From NCBI RefSeq assembly GCF_902170565.1, contig NZ_CABHXX010000132.1, positions 39,974 through 103,973 on the forward strand: a DNA stretch of 64,000 nt, in the 5' to 3' direction. The notes below the pieces were generated by a model, which searched no databases, had not been told where the DNA came from, and saw only the letters and a program-made list of their open reading frames with translations. Positions 18,309-29,436 of the stretch are shown piece after piece. Both the position numbers and the translations under genes were made by a program. Positions within the stretch are counted from its first letter, which is position 1, and each line of letters starts with the position of its first letter. This DNA comes from Yersinia thracica (lineage in GTDB: Bacteria > Pseudomonadota > Gammaproteobacteria > Enterobacterales > Enterobacteriaceae).

Positions 18309-19670
18309 ATGACCGTTGAAATAGAATTAAAATTTATTGCTACTCCTGCGGCCATTGCCGCTTTACCGGAGCGAATCACCTCTTGGCAAAGCCAGCATTT
18401 TGCGCCGCAAACTCTGACGAATATCTATTTTGAAACGGCGGATAACCGTCTGCGCCAACATGATATTGGCTTACGGATTCGTGGTTATGATGGCCGCTAT
18501 GAAATGACGGTTAAAACTGGCGGTAAAGTTGTCGGCGGTTTACATCAACGGAATGAATATAACGTTGATATTGATAACGATAAGTTAGATTTAGCGCGTT
18601 TCCCTGCCGATATCTGGCCGGAAGGTTGGGTGGTTGACGCGCTACAAGCCGAGTTGCAGCCCTTGTTCCGTACCGATTTTACTCGTGAGAAGTGGGTAAT
18701 CACTTACGGTGAGAGCGAGATAGAGCTTGCCCTTGACCAAGGTACGATTTCTTCTAAAGCAGCCGATGGTACCAATGAGTTGTCAGAGCCACTGAGCGAA
18801 ATTGAGCTGGAACTCAAAAAAGGTAATCAGGCCGATTTACTGGCACTGGCGGTTGAGTTGGCACAAATTGGCGGTTTGCGTCAGGGGAATTTGAGTAAAG
18901 CGGCTCGCGGCTATCATTTGGCACAAAGTAATCATTTGGCACAAAGTAATCATTTGTCTCAAGGTCAGCCACCGCGTGAATTGCGCCCATTATTAGTCTT
19001 GCAGCCCGCGCCGAAATCTACCGTCGAGCAAGGTATGGTTGCTGGGCTGGAAATGGCGTTGGATCACTGGCAATACCACGAAGAGCTATGGTTGCGCGGT
19101 GAACCAGCAGCTAAGACCATGATTATTGAAGCTTTAGGCATGGTTCGGCAAACCTTGGCTATTTTCGGCGGATTGGTGCCACGTAAAGCCAGCACCGAAT
19201 TACGCGCTTCATTGTTAGCGCTAGAACCCCAGTTAGAGGCAAAAAATGCCGAAGCTGAGGTCATCTGCTATAGCGCCGATTATCTGAAGTGTAAGTTAGC
19301 GCTCACATCATGGCTGGTGACATCTGGCTGGCGGCCATTTATGGATGAGAAAGCGTTGGCTAAATTCAATGGCTCATTTAAACGCTTCTGCGACATCATG
19401 CTCAGCCGCAGTGCCGCTGATTTGAAAGAGGCCTTTGGTCATAATCTGGATGATGATGGCTATGTGGCACAACTCCCGCGTTTAAACCGGCAGATCATGG
19501 CGTTCCAATTACTCTCTGGCTTCTATCCACAAAATGAATGGCATCCATACATTGATGGCTGGTTTGGTCTACAACTGGCGATTATGGAACGGCAGGGTCA
19601 CTGGCGTGATACCGCCCGTAAGGAAGCGTTGTCCCAGCCCGCGTTTTGGTTGAATGGGGCTGCTAGTTAA
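18309..19670 (+). CDS. ygiF: inorganic triphosphatase (CYTH-CHAD domains)
   Basis: A 453-residue protein with an N-terminal CYTH domain (EIELKF at 4-9, then [23 protein letters not shown]) and a C-terminal CHAD domain (about 225-440). E. coli YgiF hydrolyses inorganic tripolyphosphate. The linker between the domains contains an in-frame 18-bp tandem repeat (HLAQSN twice, then HLSQG). The start is open: ATG 18309 fits the family start (MTVEIELKF), whereas ATG 18270 has a stronger RBS (AAAGAGG) and would add 13 residues. It lies upstream of glnE with 65 bp between them. Confidence 0.92.
   Translation: MTVEIELKFIATPAAIAALPERITSWQSQHFAPQTLTNIYFETADNRLRQHDIGLRIRGYDGRYEMTVKTGGKVVGGLHQRNEYNVDIDNDKLDLARFPADIWPEGWVVDALQAELQPLFRTDFTREKWVITYGESEIELALDQGTISSKAADGTNELSEPLSEIELELKKGNQADLLALAVELAQIGGLRQGNLSKAARGYHLAQSNHLAQSNHLSQGQPPRELRPLLVLQPAPKSTVEQGMVAGLEMALDHWQYHEELWLRGEPAAKTMIIEALGMVRQTLAIFGGLVPRKASTELRASLLALEPQLEAKNAEAEVICYSADYLKCKLALTSWLVTSGWRPFMDEKALAKFNGSFKRFCDIMLSRSAADLKEAFGHNLDDDGYVAQLPRLNRQIMAFQLLSGFYPQNEWHPYIDGWFGLQLAIMERQGHWRDTARKEALSQPAFWLNGAAS
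18915..18965 (+). repeat. 18-bp in-frame tandem repeat inside ygiF
   Basis: CATTTGGCACAAAGTAAT occurs at 18915-18932 and 18933-18950, with a diverged partial third unit to 18965. It encodes HLAQSN repeats in the CYTH-CHAD linker, where E. coli has a single HLAQGN. Slipped-strand duplication is the simplest explanation. Confidence 0.9.
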
Positions 19671-19735
19671 TCGATAGCTGCTGGTTAATTGGACAACGAT
19701 CAGCTGGCCGGATGTTTGAGGAGTTTTATCTTTAT

Positions 19736-22588
19736 ATGTTGCCACTCCCTTCGGAATTACAGATTCAGGCGCTGAATATACAGCAGCGCTTTAATGAGTT
19801 ACCGGCTCCGCCGAGCTTGCGTGAAGAAGATATTGCAGTATTGGCGTTGAGTGATTTTGTCAGTGACATGTTACTGATTCACCCTGATTGGCTGGATGAG
19901 CTGCATCAGCAGCCGCCACAACCGCAGGAGTGGCAATTTTATCCACAATGGCTCAGTCAGGCACTGTCCGAGGTGCAAGACGAAACCGCGCTATTAGCGG
20001 CGCTGCGGCTATTTCGTCGCCGGGTTATGGTGCGCATTGCCTGGTCTCAGGCACTGGAAACCAGCACTACGACGGATACTTTGCAACAGCTCAGTTGGCT
20101 GGCTGAAACCGTGATTGTTGCTGCGCGCGATTGGTTATATCAGGCGTGTTGTCGCGAGTTTGGCACGCCCTGTAATGCGGATAATGTGCCGCAACCCTTG
20201 CTGATTTTGGGCATGGGAAAATTAGGCGGCGGTGAACTGAATTTCTCGTCGGATATCGATTTGATTTTTGCTTACCCGGAAAACGGCCAGACCCATGGCG
20301 GGCGGCGGCAATTGGATAATGCCCAGTTTTTTACCCGCTTGGGCCAACGGCTGATTAAGGCATTAGACCAGCAAACTATCGACGGTTTTGTCTATCGTGT
20401 GGACATGCGTTTACGGCCATTTGGTGATAGCGGCCCACTGGTGCTGAGCTTTGCCGCACTGGAGGATTATTACCAAGAACAAGGGCGCGATTGGGAGCGC
20501 TACGCCATGGTGAAGGCTCGCCTGATGGGCGGTGCGGAAGACCATTACAGCAAGGAACTGCGCCAAACCCTACGGCCCTTTGTTTTCCGCCGTTATATTG
20601 ATTTCAGTGTGATTCAGTCATTGCGTAATATGAAAGGGATGATTGCTCGTGAAGTGCGCCGGCGCGGTCTGAAAGACAATATTAAACTGGGTGCGGGTGG
20701 AATTCGTGAAATCGAGTTCATCACCCAGGTATTTCAGTTGATTCGAGGTGGCCGCGAACCGCGTCTGCAACAGCGCGCTTTGCTGCCGACCTTACAAGCT
20801 GTGGCAGAGCTAGGGTTATTGCCGGAACAACAGGTGGCTGCGCTCAGTGGCAGCTATCTGTTTTTGCGCCGTTTAGAGAATCTGTTACAAGCTATTGGTG
20901 ATGAGCAAACACAAACATTACCCAGTGACGCGCTAAATCAGGCCCGATTAGCTTGCGGTATGGGCTATACGGATTGGGCTGCTATGAGCGCCGCGTTAGA
21001 GCATAATATGCAAGCGGTGCGCTTGGTATTTGATGACCTGATCGGCGACGATACTCCCGATATTGGCGAAGATCCTTGCCATGGTTTGTATAAAAGTTTG
21101 TGGCAGGATGCATTGGAAGAGAGTGATTTAGCCCCTCTGACACCGCATTTAGATGAAGCGGCGCGCCGCCAATTGTTGACCACTATTAATAATTTTCGCC
21201 ATGATGTTGATAAGCGCACTATTGGCCCGCGTGGCCGTGAGGTGCTGGATCAATTGATGCCGCGTCTGTTCGCTGAAGTCTGCCCACGTCCCGATGCTAA
21301 TGTTGCCCTCAGCCGCCTGATTCAATTGTTGCTGAGTATCGTGACCCGCACCACCTATCTGGAATTGCTGGTTGAATATCACGCGGCACTAAAACATGTT
21401 ATTCGCTTATGTTCTGCCTCCCCGATGGTCGCCAGCCAGTTAGCTCGCTACCCGCTGTTATTGGATGAATTGCTCGATCCCCAATCTCTCTATCAGCCGT
21501 TGGAACCCAGCGCTTATCGTGATGAATTACGTCAATATTTGTTGCGGGTACCACCTGATGATGAAGAGCAACAACTGGAGGCATTACGCCAGTTTAAACA
21601 GGCTCAACAATTGCGTATCGCCGCCGGAGATATCACCGAGGCGCTGCCGGTAATGAAAGTGAGTGATCACTTAACTTATCTGGCGGAGGCCATTATTGAT
21701 GCGGTTATCCAGCAAGCTTGGGGGCAGATGGTGGCGCGTTATGGTCAACCCAGCCATTTGCAGCAGCGCGAGGGCCGTGGTTTCGCCGTGATTGGTTATG
21801 GCAAATTGGGGGGCTGGGAGCTAGGTTACAGCTCAGATTTGGATCTGGTATTCCTGCTCGATTGCCCGCTGGACGTGATGACCGACGGCGAGCGCAGCAT
21901 TGATGGCCGCCAATTCTATTTGCGTCTAGCCCAGCGCGTAATGCATTTATTCAGCACTCGCACCTCATCAGGGATTTTGTATGAAGTTGATGCGCGGCTA
22001 AGGCCATCCGGGGAAGCGGGTATGCTGGTGAGCACGGTCGCGGCTTTCGCTGATTACCAGCAAAATGAAGCTTGGACGTGGGAGCATCAAGCGCTGGTGC
22101 GCGCCCGCATTGTCTATGGTGACCCTGAGTTGCACCAAGAGTTTGATGCTATTCGCCAACATATCCTTTGCCGCCATCGCGAAGACCCGCAATTACAGCA
22201 AGAAGTGCGCGAAATGCGTGAGAAGATGCGCAATCATTTGGGCAGTAAACAGCGCGATATCTTTGATATCAAAGCCGATGAGGGCGGGATCACCGATATT
22301 GAATTTATTGCGCAATATTTGGTGTTGCGCTATGCCGCCAGTGAGCCGCGTTTGACCCGCTGGTCTGATAATGTGCGAATTTTCGAGTTAATGGCCAATT
22401 ACGACATTATGCCGGAGGCGGAAGCTGCGGCATTGACTCGCGCTTATGTCACCATGCGTGATGAGATTCATCATCTGGCCTTGCAGGAGCAATCAAGCAA
22501 AGTCTCCGCAGATAGCTTTAGCGCAGAAAGAGCACAGGTGGCCGCCAGCTGGCGTAAATGGTTGGTTGCCGCGCCGACAGGCGCATAG
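19736..22588 (+). CDS. glnE: bifunctional glutamine synthetase adenylyltransferase/deadenylylase
   Basis: A 950-residue protein (E. coli 946) with two nucleotidyltransferase halves. The N-terminal deadenylylase half shows [21 protein letters not shown] (about 160-180) and [13 protein letters not shown]. The C-terminal adenylylase half shows [21 protein letters not shown] (about 685-705) and [12 protein letters not shown]. It adjusts glutamine synthetase activity in answer to PII proteins. I chose ATG 19736 because GAGGAG lies 12 nt upstream; ATG 19712 adds 8 residues and has no RBS. It is followed by hldE, the same order as in E. coli. Confidence 0.95.
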   Translation: MLPLPSELQIQALNIQQRFNELPAPPSLREEDIAVLALSDFVSDMLLIHPDWLDELHQQPPQPQEWQFYPQWLSQALSEVQDETALLAALRLFRRRVMVRIAWSQALETSTTTDTLQQLSWLAETVIVAARDWLYQACCREFGTPCNADNVPQPLLILGMGKLGGGELNFSSDIDLIFAYPENGQTHGGRRQLDNAQFFTRLGQRLIKALDQQTIDGFVYRVDMRLRPFGDSGPLVLSFAALEDYYQEQGRDWERYAMVKARLMGGAEDHYSKELRQTLRPFVFRRYIDFSVIQSLRNMKGMIAREVRRRGLKDNIKLGAGGIREIEFITQVFQLIRGGREPRLQQRALLPTLQAVAELGLLPEQQVAALSGSYLFLRRLENLLQAIGDEQTQTLPSDALNQARLACGMGYTDWAAMSAALEHNMQAVRLVFDDLIGDDTPDIGEDPCHGLYKSLWQDALEESDLAPLTPHLDEAARRQLLTTINNFRHDVDKRTIGPRGREVLDQLMPRLFAEVCPRPDANVALSRLIQLLLSIVTRTTYLELLVEYHAALKHVIRLCSASPMVASQLARYPLLLDELLDPQSLYQPLEPSAYRDELRQYLLRVPPDDEEQQLEALRQFKQAQQLRIAAGDITEALPVMKVSDHLTYLAEAIIDAVIQQAWGQMVARYGQPSHLQQREGRGFAVIGYGKLGGWELGYSSDLDLVFLLDCPLDVMTDGERSIDGRQFYLRLAQRVMHLFSTRTSSGILYEVDARLRPSGEAGMLVSTVAAFADYQQNEAWTWEHQALVRARIVYGDPELHQEFDAIRQHILCRHREDPQLQQEVREMREKMRNHLGSKQRDIFDIKADEGGITDIEFIAQYLVLRYAASEPRLTRWSDNVRIFELMANYDIMPEAEAAALTRAYVTMRDEIHHLALQEQSSKVSADSFSAERAQVAASWRKWLVAAPTGA

Positions 22589-22733
22589 ACTCCAGTTATT
22601 AGCGTAGATTCCAGTTATTAATAGTATGCAAGGTGTCTGTGATATTATCCGGCACCATATGATAAACACAAAATTGGAGCGAAGGGATGTGTGTTTTCGG
22701 GGTTAATAACAGCTCACCTTGGGGGGCTAACGT

Positions 22734-24164
22734 ATGAAAGTCACGCTGCCTGATTTTCACCGCGCCGGTGTTTTAGTCGTTGGTGATGTCATGTTAGACC
22801 GTTATTGGTATGGCCCAACCAGCCGGATTTCACCCGAAGCACCGGTGCCGGTGGTCAAAGTTGATACCATCGAAGAACGCCCTGGTGGTGCCGCGAACGT
22901 CGCGATGAACATCGCCTCCCTTGGCGCTATCTCCCGATTAGTGGGGTTGACCGGGATTGATGATGCCGCGCGCGCACTGACCAGCAAGCTCAATGAAGTG
23001 CAGGTGCGTTGTGATTTTGTTTCGGTGCCCACTCACCCGACTATCACCAAATTGCGGGTACTTTCCCGTAATCAGCAGCTCATTCGCCTGGATTTCGAAG
23101 AAGGTTTTGATGGTGTTGACCCTCAACCTATCTTTGAGCGCATTCAACAAGCGCTACCACAGATTGGCGCTCTGGTGCTGTCCGACTATGCCAAAGGCGC
23201 ACTGAACAGTGTGCAGGCGATGATCCAACTGGCGCGAAAAGCCAAAGTTCCGGTGCTTATCGATCCTAAAGGCAGCGATTTCGAACGTTATCGCGGCGCA
23301 ACCTTGCTGACACCTAATTTGTCCGAGTTTGAAGCGGTGGTCGGTCATTGCAAAAATGAAGAAGAATTGGTGAGCCGGGGTATGAAGCTGGTGGCCGATT
23401 TTGAGCTTTCAGCTTTACTGGTCACCCGCTCTGAGCAAGGGATGACCTTGCTACAGCCGGGCAAACCGCCATTACATTTGCCGACTCAAGCACAAGAAGT
23501 ATTTGATGTGACCGGTGCCGGTGACACGGTTATTGGGGTGTTGGCTGCTGCATTGGCGGCGGGAAATACACTTGAAGAATCTTGCTTCCTGGCGAATGCC
23601 GCTGCTGGCGTGGTGGTCGGTAAATTGGGGACGTCGACAGTTTCTCCAATTGAGCTGGAAAATGCTATCCGTGGTCGTGCTGAAACAGGTTTCGGCGTGA
23701 TGGATGAGCAACAACTGAAAAAAGCGGTGGCGCAAGCCCGCCAGCGCGGCGAAAAAGTCGTGATGACCAACGGCATCTTTGACATTCTCCATGCCGGTCA
23801 TGTTTCTTACTTAGCCAATGCTCGCAAGCTGGGTGACCGCCTGATTGTGGCAGTAAACAGCGATGCTTCCACCAAACGATTGAAAGGTGAAAAACGCCCC
23901 GTAAATCCATTGGATCAGCGCATGATTGTCTTGGGCGCACTGGAAGCCGTGGATTGGGTGGTGCCATTTGAAGAAGATACTCCGCAGCGCTTAATTGCCG
24001 ATATTTTGCCGGATTTACTGGTGAAAGGCGGCGATTATAAACCGGATGAAATTGCCGGTAGCGCAGAAGTGTGGGCCGCAGGGGGCGAAGTTAAAGTGCT
24101 GAATTTTGAAGATGGTGTTTCGACCACCAATATAATTCAGTCCATCAAGAATGGCTTGGGTTAA
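22734..24164 (+). CDS. hldE: bifunctional heptose kinase/adenylyltransferase
   Basis: A 476-residue protein (E. coli RfaE/HldE 477). The N-terminal ribokinase-type kinase (1-318) shows [12 protein letters not shown] and the catalytic DVTGAGDTV (about 257-265). The C-terminal adenylyltransferase (about 340-476) has [16 protein letters not shown], the HxGH motif. It makes ADP-heptose precursor for the LPS inner core. RBS GGGGGGC lies upstream of the ATG. An ERIC element starts directly after the stop codon. Confidence 0.96.
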   Translation: MKVTLPDFHRAGVLVVGDVMLDRYWYGPTSRISPEAPVPVVKVDTIEERPGGAANVAMNIASLGAISRLVGLTGIDDAARALTSKLNEVQVRCDFVSVPTHPTITKLRVLSRNQQLIRLDFEEGFDGVDPQPIFERIQQALPQIGALVLSDYAKGALNSVQAMIQLARKAKVPVLIDPKGSDFERYRGATLLTPNLSEFEAVVGHCKNEEELVSRGMKLVADFELSALLVTRSEQGMTLLQPGKPPLHLPTQAQEVFDVTGAGDTVIGVLAAALAAGNTLEESCFLANAAAGVVVGKLGTSTVSPIELENAIRGRAETGFGVMDEQQLKKAVAQARQRGEKVVMTNGIFDILHAGHVSYLANARKLGDRLIVAVNSDASTKRLKGEKRPVNPLDQRMIVLGALEAVDWVVPFEEDTPQRLIADILPDLLVKGGDYKPDEIAGSAEVWAAGGEVKVLNFEDGVSTTNIIQSIKNGLG

Positions 24165-24365
<201 letters not shown>

Positions 24366-24395
24366 CAGTATATCAATATAGAAAAAGGTGAGGAT

Positions 24396-25646
24396 GTGGG
24401 TGGACTAAAACAGGAGTTGAGTCTGGCACAGGGAGTCGGGTTGTTGTCCACCTCATTGCTGGGAACCGGTGTTTTTGCTGTGCCAGCACTGGCGGCAATG
24501 TTGGCGGGGGCGGATAGTTTATGGGCCTGGCCGCTATTGATAGTGTTGGTTTTCCCGATTGCTATCGCCTTTGCTGCTTTAGGTCGCCATTTCCCCAGTG
24601 CCGGTGGCGCGGCCCATTTTGTTACCATGGCATTCGGGCCTAAACTTGGGAAAGTCACCGGTTGGCTCTTTTTGTCCGTCATTCCTGTCGGCTTACCTGC
24701 TGCGTTACAAATTGCGGCTGGTTTCTGGCAAGCCACTTTTGGCTGGAGTGATAGCGGGTTATTAATGGTGCAATTGGCGACCTTACTGATTATCTGGCTG
24801 TTGGGGACTCGCAGTGCCGGTTCTAGTGCTAATGTGCAAACATTGATTGCCTTGATGGTTATCGCACTAGTGGTGGCTATTTGGTGGCAGGGCGACATTC
24901 AGCTATCACAGATACCTTGGCCCGCACCGCAAGATATTTCCCCCTCAAATATGTTCAGCGCGCTGGCCGTGATGTTCTGGTGCTTTGTCGGGCTGGAAGC
25001 TTTCGCACACCTGGCGACAGAATTTCGTCATCCAGAACGTGATTTTCCGCGCGCCCTGATGGTCGGATTATTGGTCGCCGGGGTGGTCTACTGGGGATGC
25101 ACAGTGGCGGTACTGCATTTCCATGCTTATGGCGAGCAGCAAGCAGCCGCTGCTTCATTGCCGGGAATTGTAGTGCAATTATTTGGTGAACATGCGCTGT
25201 GGATTGCCTGCATTATTGGTTATTTGGCCTGTTTTGCCAGTGTGAATATCTATACTCAAAGTTTCGCCCGCATGGTGTGGTCACAGGCGCAGGTGCGCCC
25301 ACAAAGCAAGCTGGCGCAGCTGTCTGTCGGGCAAACACCGGTGAATGCACTTACGGCAGTGGTCGGCAGTAGCCTGCTCTTTGCATTGCTGACTTACTGG
25401 CTATCTCTACCATTGGATTTACTGATTGTTTATGCCAACGGCATTTTTGTGCTGATTTATTTGTTGTGCATGCTGGCGGGTATTCGCTTATTAAGTGGGC
25501 GCTCGCGGGTGATGTCGGTGATTGGCAGTATTCTGTGTTGTGTATTGTTGGTGATGATTGGTTGGAAAAGCTTATATGCCTTACTGATGTTTGCACTGTT
25601 GTGGATGCTGATGTTCAGACGGCGAGGGTCAGTCATACCACTATAA
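24396..25646 (+). CDS. yjeH: APC-family amino-acid exporter, YjeH-like
   Basis: A 416-residue, 11-12 helix membrane protein. Starting at GTG 24396, the N-terminus (V/M)GGLKQELSLAQGVGLLST matches E. coli YjeH (418 residues, MSGLKQELGLAQGIGLLST), and strong similarity runs through GWLFLSVIPVGLPAALQIA and MFWCFVGLEAFAHLATEF. YjeH exports L-methionine and branched-chain amino acids. The GTG has AAGGTGAGG just upstream, whereas the in-frame ATG 24351 lies in an ERIC repeat. In E. coli the gene is located elsewhere, so its place here between hldE and ubiK is specific to this lineage. Confidence 0.88.
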   Translation: MGGLKQELSLAQGVGLLSTSLLGTGVFAVPALAAMLAGADSLWAWPLLIVLVFPIAIAFAALGRHFPSAGGAAHFVTMAFGPKLGKVTGWLFLSVIPVGLPAALQIAAGFWQATFGWSDSGLLMVQLATLLIIWLLGTRSAGSSANVQTLIALMVIALVVAIWWQGDIQLSQIPWPAPQDISPSNMFSALAVMFWCFVGLEAFAHLATEFRHPERDFPRALMVGLLVAGVVYWGCTVAVLHFHAYGEQQAAAASLPGIVVQLFGEHALWIACIIGYLACFASVNIYTQSFARMVWSQAQVRPQSKLAQLSVGQTPVNALTAVVGSSLLFALLTYWLSLPLDLLIVYANGIFVLIYLLCMLAGIRLLSGRSRVMSVIGSILCCVLLVMIGWKSLYALLMFALLWMLMFRRRGSVIPL

Positions 25647-25667
25647 AAAGGGCGCCACACGGCGCCC
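25643..25667 (-). terminator. terminator of ubiK (convergent with yjeH)
   Basis: GGGCGCC/GGCGCCC stem with loop ACAC; on the minus strand it is followed by CTTTTTAT. Plus-strand termination for yjeH is less well supported because no T-run follows. Confidence 0.8.
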
Positions 25668-25694
25668 TAATGATAACTGGCGACTAATTTATAC

Positions 25695-25994
25695 TTACTC
25701 GCCCGTTTTATCATTAATAGCGGTTGTTGCATCAACGGTGGTCGGAGCATTGTTGAATTTGGCTTCCAGTTCGCCCATGCGTTGTTCCAACAACGCCAGT
25801 TTTTCTCTGGTGCGTAGCAATACTTGAGTTTGGACGTCGAACTCTTCACGATTAACCAAATCCAGGCGGGTTAACTGCGATTGCAGCACTAGCCGAATTT
25901 TTTTTTCGACGTCGTCCCCGAATTCGCGAATACCTTTCGGCATAGACTCATGCACCTGGCGGGCGATTTGTTCAATTTTTTTCGGGTCAATCAT
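25695..25994 (-). CDS. ubiK: ubiquinone biosynthesis accessory factor UbiK
   Basis: A 99-residue protein of the YqiC/BMFP family. It has an amphipathic N-terminus ([19 protein letters not shown]), then a coiled coil (about 45-78, [30 protein letters not shown]). UbiK works with UbiJ in the soluble Ubi complex that makes ubiquinone under oxygen. The C-terminal tail is Thr/Ala-rich as in relatives. It is divergent from the ribB leader, as in E. coli. Confidence 0.93.
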   Translation of the reverse strand: MIDPKKIEQIARQVHESMPKGIREFGDDVEKKIRLVLQSQLTRLDLVNREEFDVQTQVLLRTREKLALLEQRMGELEAKFNNAPTTVDATTAINDKTGE

Positions 25995-26118
25995 GGTATT
26001 TCCCTAATTAGATGTGAAGTTACTCTTACTAGTGTAATGCTTGCTGCCGAATGTATAAACCTCCGCACATCACCATTTTGGTAATTGCTCCGACGAATCA
26101 ATAGCGTTATAGTCATAG

Positions 26119-26304
26119 GGCTTATTCTCAGGGCGGGGTGCAAGTCCCCACCGGCGGTAAATTGTGTTGCGGCATTTCGTGTCGTGGTGCAAAAGCCCGC
26201 GAGCGCTCACGTTGTTTCTCTTATCAAAGAGAGCAGGGTAGAGGTCAGCAGACTCGGTGTAATTCCGGGGCCGACGGTTATAGTCCGGATGGGAGAGAGT
26301 AACG
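26119..26304 (+). ncRNA. FMN riboswitch (RFN element) upstream of ribB
   Basis: The RFN consensus parts are present in order: CTTATTCTCAGGGCGGGGTG, CAAGTCCCCACCGGCGGTAA, a variable arm with AAGCCCGCGAGCG, AGAGGTCAGCAGACTCGGTG, AATTCCGGGGCCGACGGTTA and TAGTCCGGATGGGAGAGAGT. Binding of FMN should lower ribB expression. The extra arm around 26210-26235 (TTTCTCTTATCAAAGAGAG hairpin) is a long variable stem. Between the riboswitch and the ribB ATG lie 127 bp with GCCGGGCTTATAGCCCGCTT, likely part of the expression platform. Confidence 0.95.
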
Positions 26305-26431
26305 GTATCTGCCGGGCTTATAGCCCGCTTGCGTTATTTCGGCTATTTCTATTGTTAGATGAAAAATGGCCCTTTACTCCTCAAGACCGCCCTGATTCTG
26401 GTAATCCATAATTTTAATGAGGTTTTTTACC

Positions 26432-27085
26432 ATGAATCAGACCCTTCTATCAGATTTTGGCACGGCTGTTGAGCGTGTGGAACGTGCTATTGACGCGCTG
26501 CGTAATGGCCGTGGTGTTATGGTGCTGGATGACGAAAATCGTGAAAACGAAGGCGATATGGTTTTTGCTGCTGAAGCAATGACTGTAGAGCAAATGGCAC
26601 TGACTATCCGCCACGGCAGTGGCATCGTGTGTCTGTGTATCACTGATGAACGCCGCCAACAGCTTGATTTACCTATGATGGTGAGTAATAACTCCAGCCA
26701 GTTCCAAACGGCATTTACCGTGACCATTGAAGCGGCTAAAGGCGTGACGACCGGTGTTTCTGCGGCTGACCGTCTGACGACTATCCGCGCGGCAATTGCT
26801 GATAACGCGAAACCTGCTGACCTTAATCGCCCTGGTCATGTATTCCCGCTACGCGGACAGCCGGGTGGCGTATTATCCCGCCGTGGTCATACTGAAGCTT
26901 CTATCGATTTGGCTACCTTAGCGGGCTACAAACCTGCGGGTGTATTGTGTGAACTGACCAATGACGACGGTAGCATGGCACATGCGCCAGAAGTGATTGA
27001 GTTCGCCAAATTACATGATATGCCAGTGGTGACTATTGATGATTTGTCTGAGTACCGCCAGTCTCTAGAAAAAAAAGCCAGCTGA
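26432..27085 (+). CDS. ribB: 3,4-dihydroxy-2-butanone-4-phosphate synthase
   Basis: A 217-residue protein, the length of E. coli RibB, starting [20 protein letters not shown]. Signatures are [18 protein letters not shown] (the acidic Mg site), [11 protein letters not shown] and RPGHVFPL. It converts ribulose-5-phosphate to the four-carbon precursor of riboflavin. ATG 26432 fits homology; the in-frame ATG at 26417 adds only MRFFT. TGAGG lies 8-12 nt upstream. It is controlled by the FMN riboswitch in its leader. Confidence 0.96.
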   Translation: MNQTLLSDFGTAVERVERAIDALRNGRGVMVLDDENRENEGDMVFAAEAMTVEQMALTIRHGSGIVCLCITDERRQQLDLPMMVSNNSSQFQTAFTVTIEAAKGVTTGVSAADRLTTIRAAIADNAKPADLNRPGHVFPLRGQPGGVLSRRGHTEASIDLATLAGYKPAGVLCELTNDDGSMAHAPEVIEFAKLHDMPVVTIDDLSEYRQSLEKKAS

Positions 27086-27093
27086 TTTCTGAT

Positions 27094-27115
27094 GGCAATA
27101 TCAGCTGATATTGCC
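27094..27115. repeat. perfect 22-bp palindrome after ribB
   Basis: GGCAATATCAG followed directly by CTGATATTGCC. It could be a weak terminator, but no T-run follows. A short related TCAGCTGAT motif lies next to it in the ribB 3' end. The 255-bp gap to ygiD holds no gene. Confidence 0.6.
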
Positions 27116-27340
27116 TCTGGATAACGTGGTTTACACACCGGGTTGCTATCACTCTATTGAATAGATCGCCGCCCGGTTATTTTGTATTTCCCCCCATCCT
27201 TGGTATTTTTCCGCTACAGTCCTCTTCAAATTTATTGAATATCTTCATCATTGTTATCTGGCTGTGTAATGAAAAAAAAGCGCGTAATGTATTTCTTATG
27301 ATTTAAGCGCCACACTTTTTCTTAACAGTAAGGATTATCT

Positions 27341-28123
27341 ATGAACACCTCTCGTATGCCTGCACTGTTTCTTGGCCATGGTAGTCCGATGAATGTATTG
27401 GAAGAAAACAGTCACACTCAGGCATGGCGTGCGTTGGGTGAGACGTTACCTCGTCCTAAGGCGATTTTGGCCATTTCTGCTCACTGGTACACCCGTGGCA
27501 CAGCGGTAACGGCGATGGAAAAACCTCGGACGATCCATGATTTTGGTGGCTTCCCGCAGGCGTTGTTTGATACCGAATATCCGGCCCCAGGCTCTCCAGA
27601 GCTGGCAGCCCAGATTCAGCAATTGTTGGCACCTATTGTCGTGCGAGCGGATACCAGTGAATGGGGACTAGACCACGGCAGTTGGGGGGTGTTGATCAAA
27701 ATGTACTCTGACGCGGATATCCCAGTGGTGCAATTGAGTATTGATGGCACCCAACCGGCTGCGTATCACTATGAATTAGGGCGTAAGTTGGCGGTGCTGC
27801 GTGAGCAGGGGGTCATGATTGTCGCCAGCGGTAATGTGGTGCATAACTTGCGTATGGTGAGATGGCAGGGCGAAAGTAGCCCTTACCCATGGGCGGAGTC
27901 TTTCAACCAATTTGTGCGGGATAACCTGAATTATCAAGGTGATAACCACCCATTGGTCAATTTTATGCAGCATGAAGGGGCTGCATTGTCCAACCCGTCG
28001 CCCGAGCATTATCTGCCATTACTGTATGTATTGGGGAGTTGGGATGGTAAAGAGCCGATTTCGATCCCAACTGATGGGATTGAGATGGGGTCGCTGAGTA
28101 TGCTGTCGGTTAAGCTTGGTTAG
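27341..28123 (+). CDS. ygiD: 4,5-DOPA dioxygenase extradiol-type protein
   Basis: A 260-residue LigB-fold protein. The metal-ligand motifs are visible: FLGHGSPMN (His13), ISAHWYT (His47), LDHGSWG and ASGNVVHNLR (about 164-173). The E. coli YgiD homologue opens L-DOPA to betalamic acid-type products, but its natural role is not settled. RBS AGTAAGGA lies upstream of the ATG. It is convergent with ygiC. Confidence 0.92.
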   Translation: MNTSRMPALFLGHGSPMNVLEENSHTQAWRALGETLPRPKAILAISAHWYTRGTAVTAMEKPRTIHDFGGFPQALFDTEYPAPGSPELAAQIQQLLAPIVVRADTSEWGLDHGSWGVLIKMYSDADIPVVQLSIDGTQPAAYHYELGRKLAVLREQGVMIVASGNVVHNLRMVRWQGESSPYPWAESFNQFVRDNLNYQGDNHPLVNFMQHEGAALSNPSPEHYLPLLYVLGSWDGKEPISIPTDGIEMGSLSMLSVKLG

Positions 28124-28149
28124 CATTGACGTATAAAAACTAAAATCAG

Positions 28150-28213
28150 TGAGCCAAGGGTTGATCACTCCTACGGGTATTACGGCCCTAATGGACTATT
28201 TCCCCTTGGCTCA
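28150..28213. repeat. long inverted repeat between ygiD and ygiC
   Basis: TGAGCCAAGGG and CCCTTGGCTCA form a perfect 11-bp stem around a 42-nt interval that includes ACGGGTATTACGGCCCT, itself able to pair (GGG..CCC). It may be the terminator of the two convergent genes or a small repeat family unit. No T-run is adjacent. Confidence 0.6.
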
Positions 28214-28265
28214 GCTTTATTAGCAATTTTAAGGTATTAGCCTTTCGGCTTATTCTGTCGCAGTC

Positions 28266-29426
28266 TTAACCCAAAATGATATGCGGGTAAAAACGTGACA
28301 GATCTTGGGTAATCAATTCGCGATCTTCGCGCAAACCAATACCACAAGGCTGATCATTCACCAGCCAGCTACCAATCAGGGTATAGCTATCGCCGAACTT
28401 AGGTAACGGATGGAATTGCTGAACAATCATACCCTCCTCACCATATGGCCCATCAACTCGCGCCACTTCTTTACCGTTTTCCACTATCTGAATATTGGCA
28501 CCTTCCCGCGAGAATAGCGGCTTGGTGACATAATGATCCATAACTGGATGGTCATCTTCAGCAAAATAAGCAGGCAACAGATTAGGGTGATTTGGGAACA
28601 TTTCCCACAGTAACGGCAGCAGGGCTTTATTGGAGATAATGCTCTTCCAAGCCGGTTCCAGCCAGCGTACGCCAGCATCTTCCAATTTAGTGGAGAACAT
28701 TTCGCGGAACATAAATTCCCACGGATAGAGCTTGAACAAATTACTGATAACCTGATTATCCAAGTCGGTAAATTGCCCTTTTTCTCCTAAGCCAATTTCT
28801 TCCATAAATATGAATTCAGTTGGCAGACCGGCTTCCAGCGCGCAATCTTGCAGATATTGCACAGTACCACGATCTTCTTCACTATCCTGGCAGCAAGCCA
28901 GATGCAGCAAGCTAAAACCATGGTTATCGCGCAAATCAACAAAACGCTCAATCAGCTTCTCTTGCATGCTGTTGAATTGGTCAGAATCCTGACTCAAATT
29001 GCCTGCATTGATCTGGTCTTCCAACCATAGCCATTGGAAAAAAGCGGCTTCATATAGTGAGGTTGGTGTATCTGCGTTGTTTTCCAGCAGCTTAGCCGGA
29101 TTTACACCGTCATAGGCCAGATCAAGGCGCGAATAGAGTGAAGGTTGATTAGACTTCCAAGAGCTACGAACAAAATCCCAGCAATGTTTCGGAATGCGGA
29201 ATTTTGCCATCAGTTGATCGCTATTAACTACTTTTTCAACCACTTGCAGACACATCTGATGCAACTCTGCGGTGGTGTCTTCCAACTCTTCAATTTGTGC
29301 CAGTGTGAATTCGTAATAAGCATCTTCACACCAGTACGGCTCGCCATACATGGTGTGGAAACGGAAACCAAATTCGGTGGCTTTTTCGCGCCAGTCCGGG
29401 CGTTCGTTAATCGCTAAACGTTTCAT
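28266..29426 (-). CDS. ygiC: glutathionylspermidine synthase-like ATP-grasp protein YgiC
   Basis: A 386-residue protein with the ATP-grasp pattern of the GSP synthase preATP-grasp family: [25 protein letters not shown] (about 102-126), [14 protein letters not shown] (about 260) and [11 protein letters not shown] (about 310). E. coli YgiC ligates glutathione-related substrates poorly or not at all, so the true peptide ligation is unknown. The gene follows ygiB by 10 bp on the minus strand in the tolC-ygiB-ygiC unit. Confidence 0.92.
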   Translation of the reverse strand: MKRLAINERPDWREKATEFGFRFHTMYGEPYWCEDAYYEFTLAQIEELEDTTAELHQMCLQVVEKVVNSDQLMAKFRIPKHCWDFVRSSWKSNQPSLYSRLDLAYDGVNPAKLLENNADTPTSLYEAAFFQWLWLEDQINAGNLSQDSDQFNSMQEKLIERFVDLRDNHGFSLLHLACCQDSEEDRGTVQYLQDCALEAGLPTEFIFMEEIGLGEKGQFTDLDNQVISNLFKLYPWEFMFREMFSTKLEDAGVRWLEPAWKSIISNKALLPLLWEMFPNHPNLLPAYFAEDDHPVMDHYVTKPLFSREGANIQIVENGKEVARVDGPYGEEGMIVQQFHPLPKFGDSYTLIGSWLVNDQPCGIGLREDRELITQDLSRFYPHIILG

Positions 29427-29436
29427 TAATCAGACC

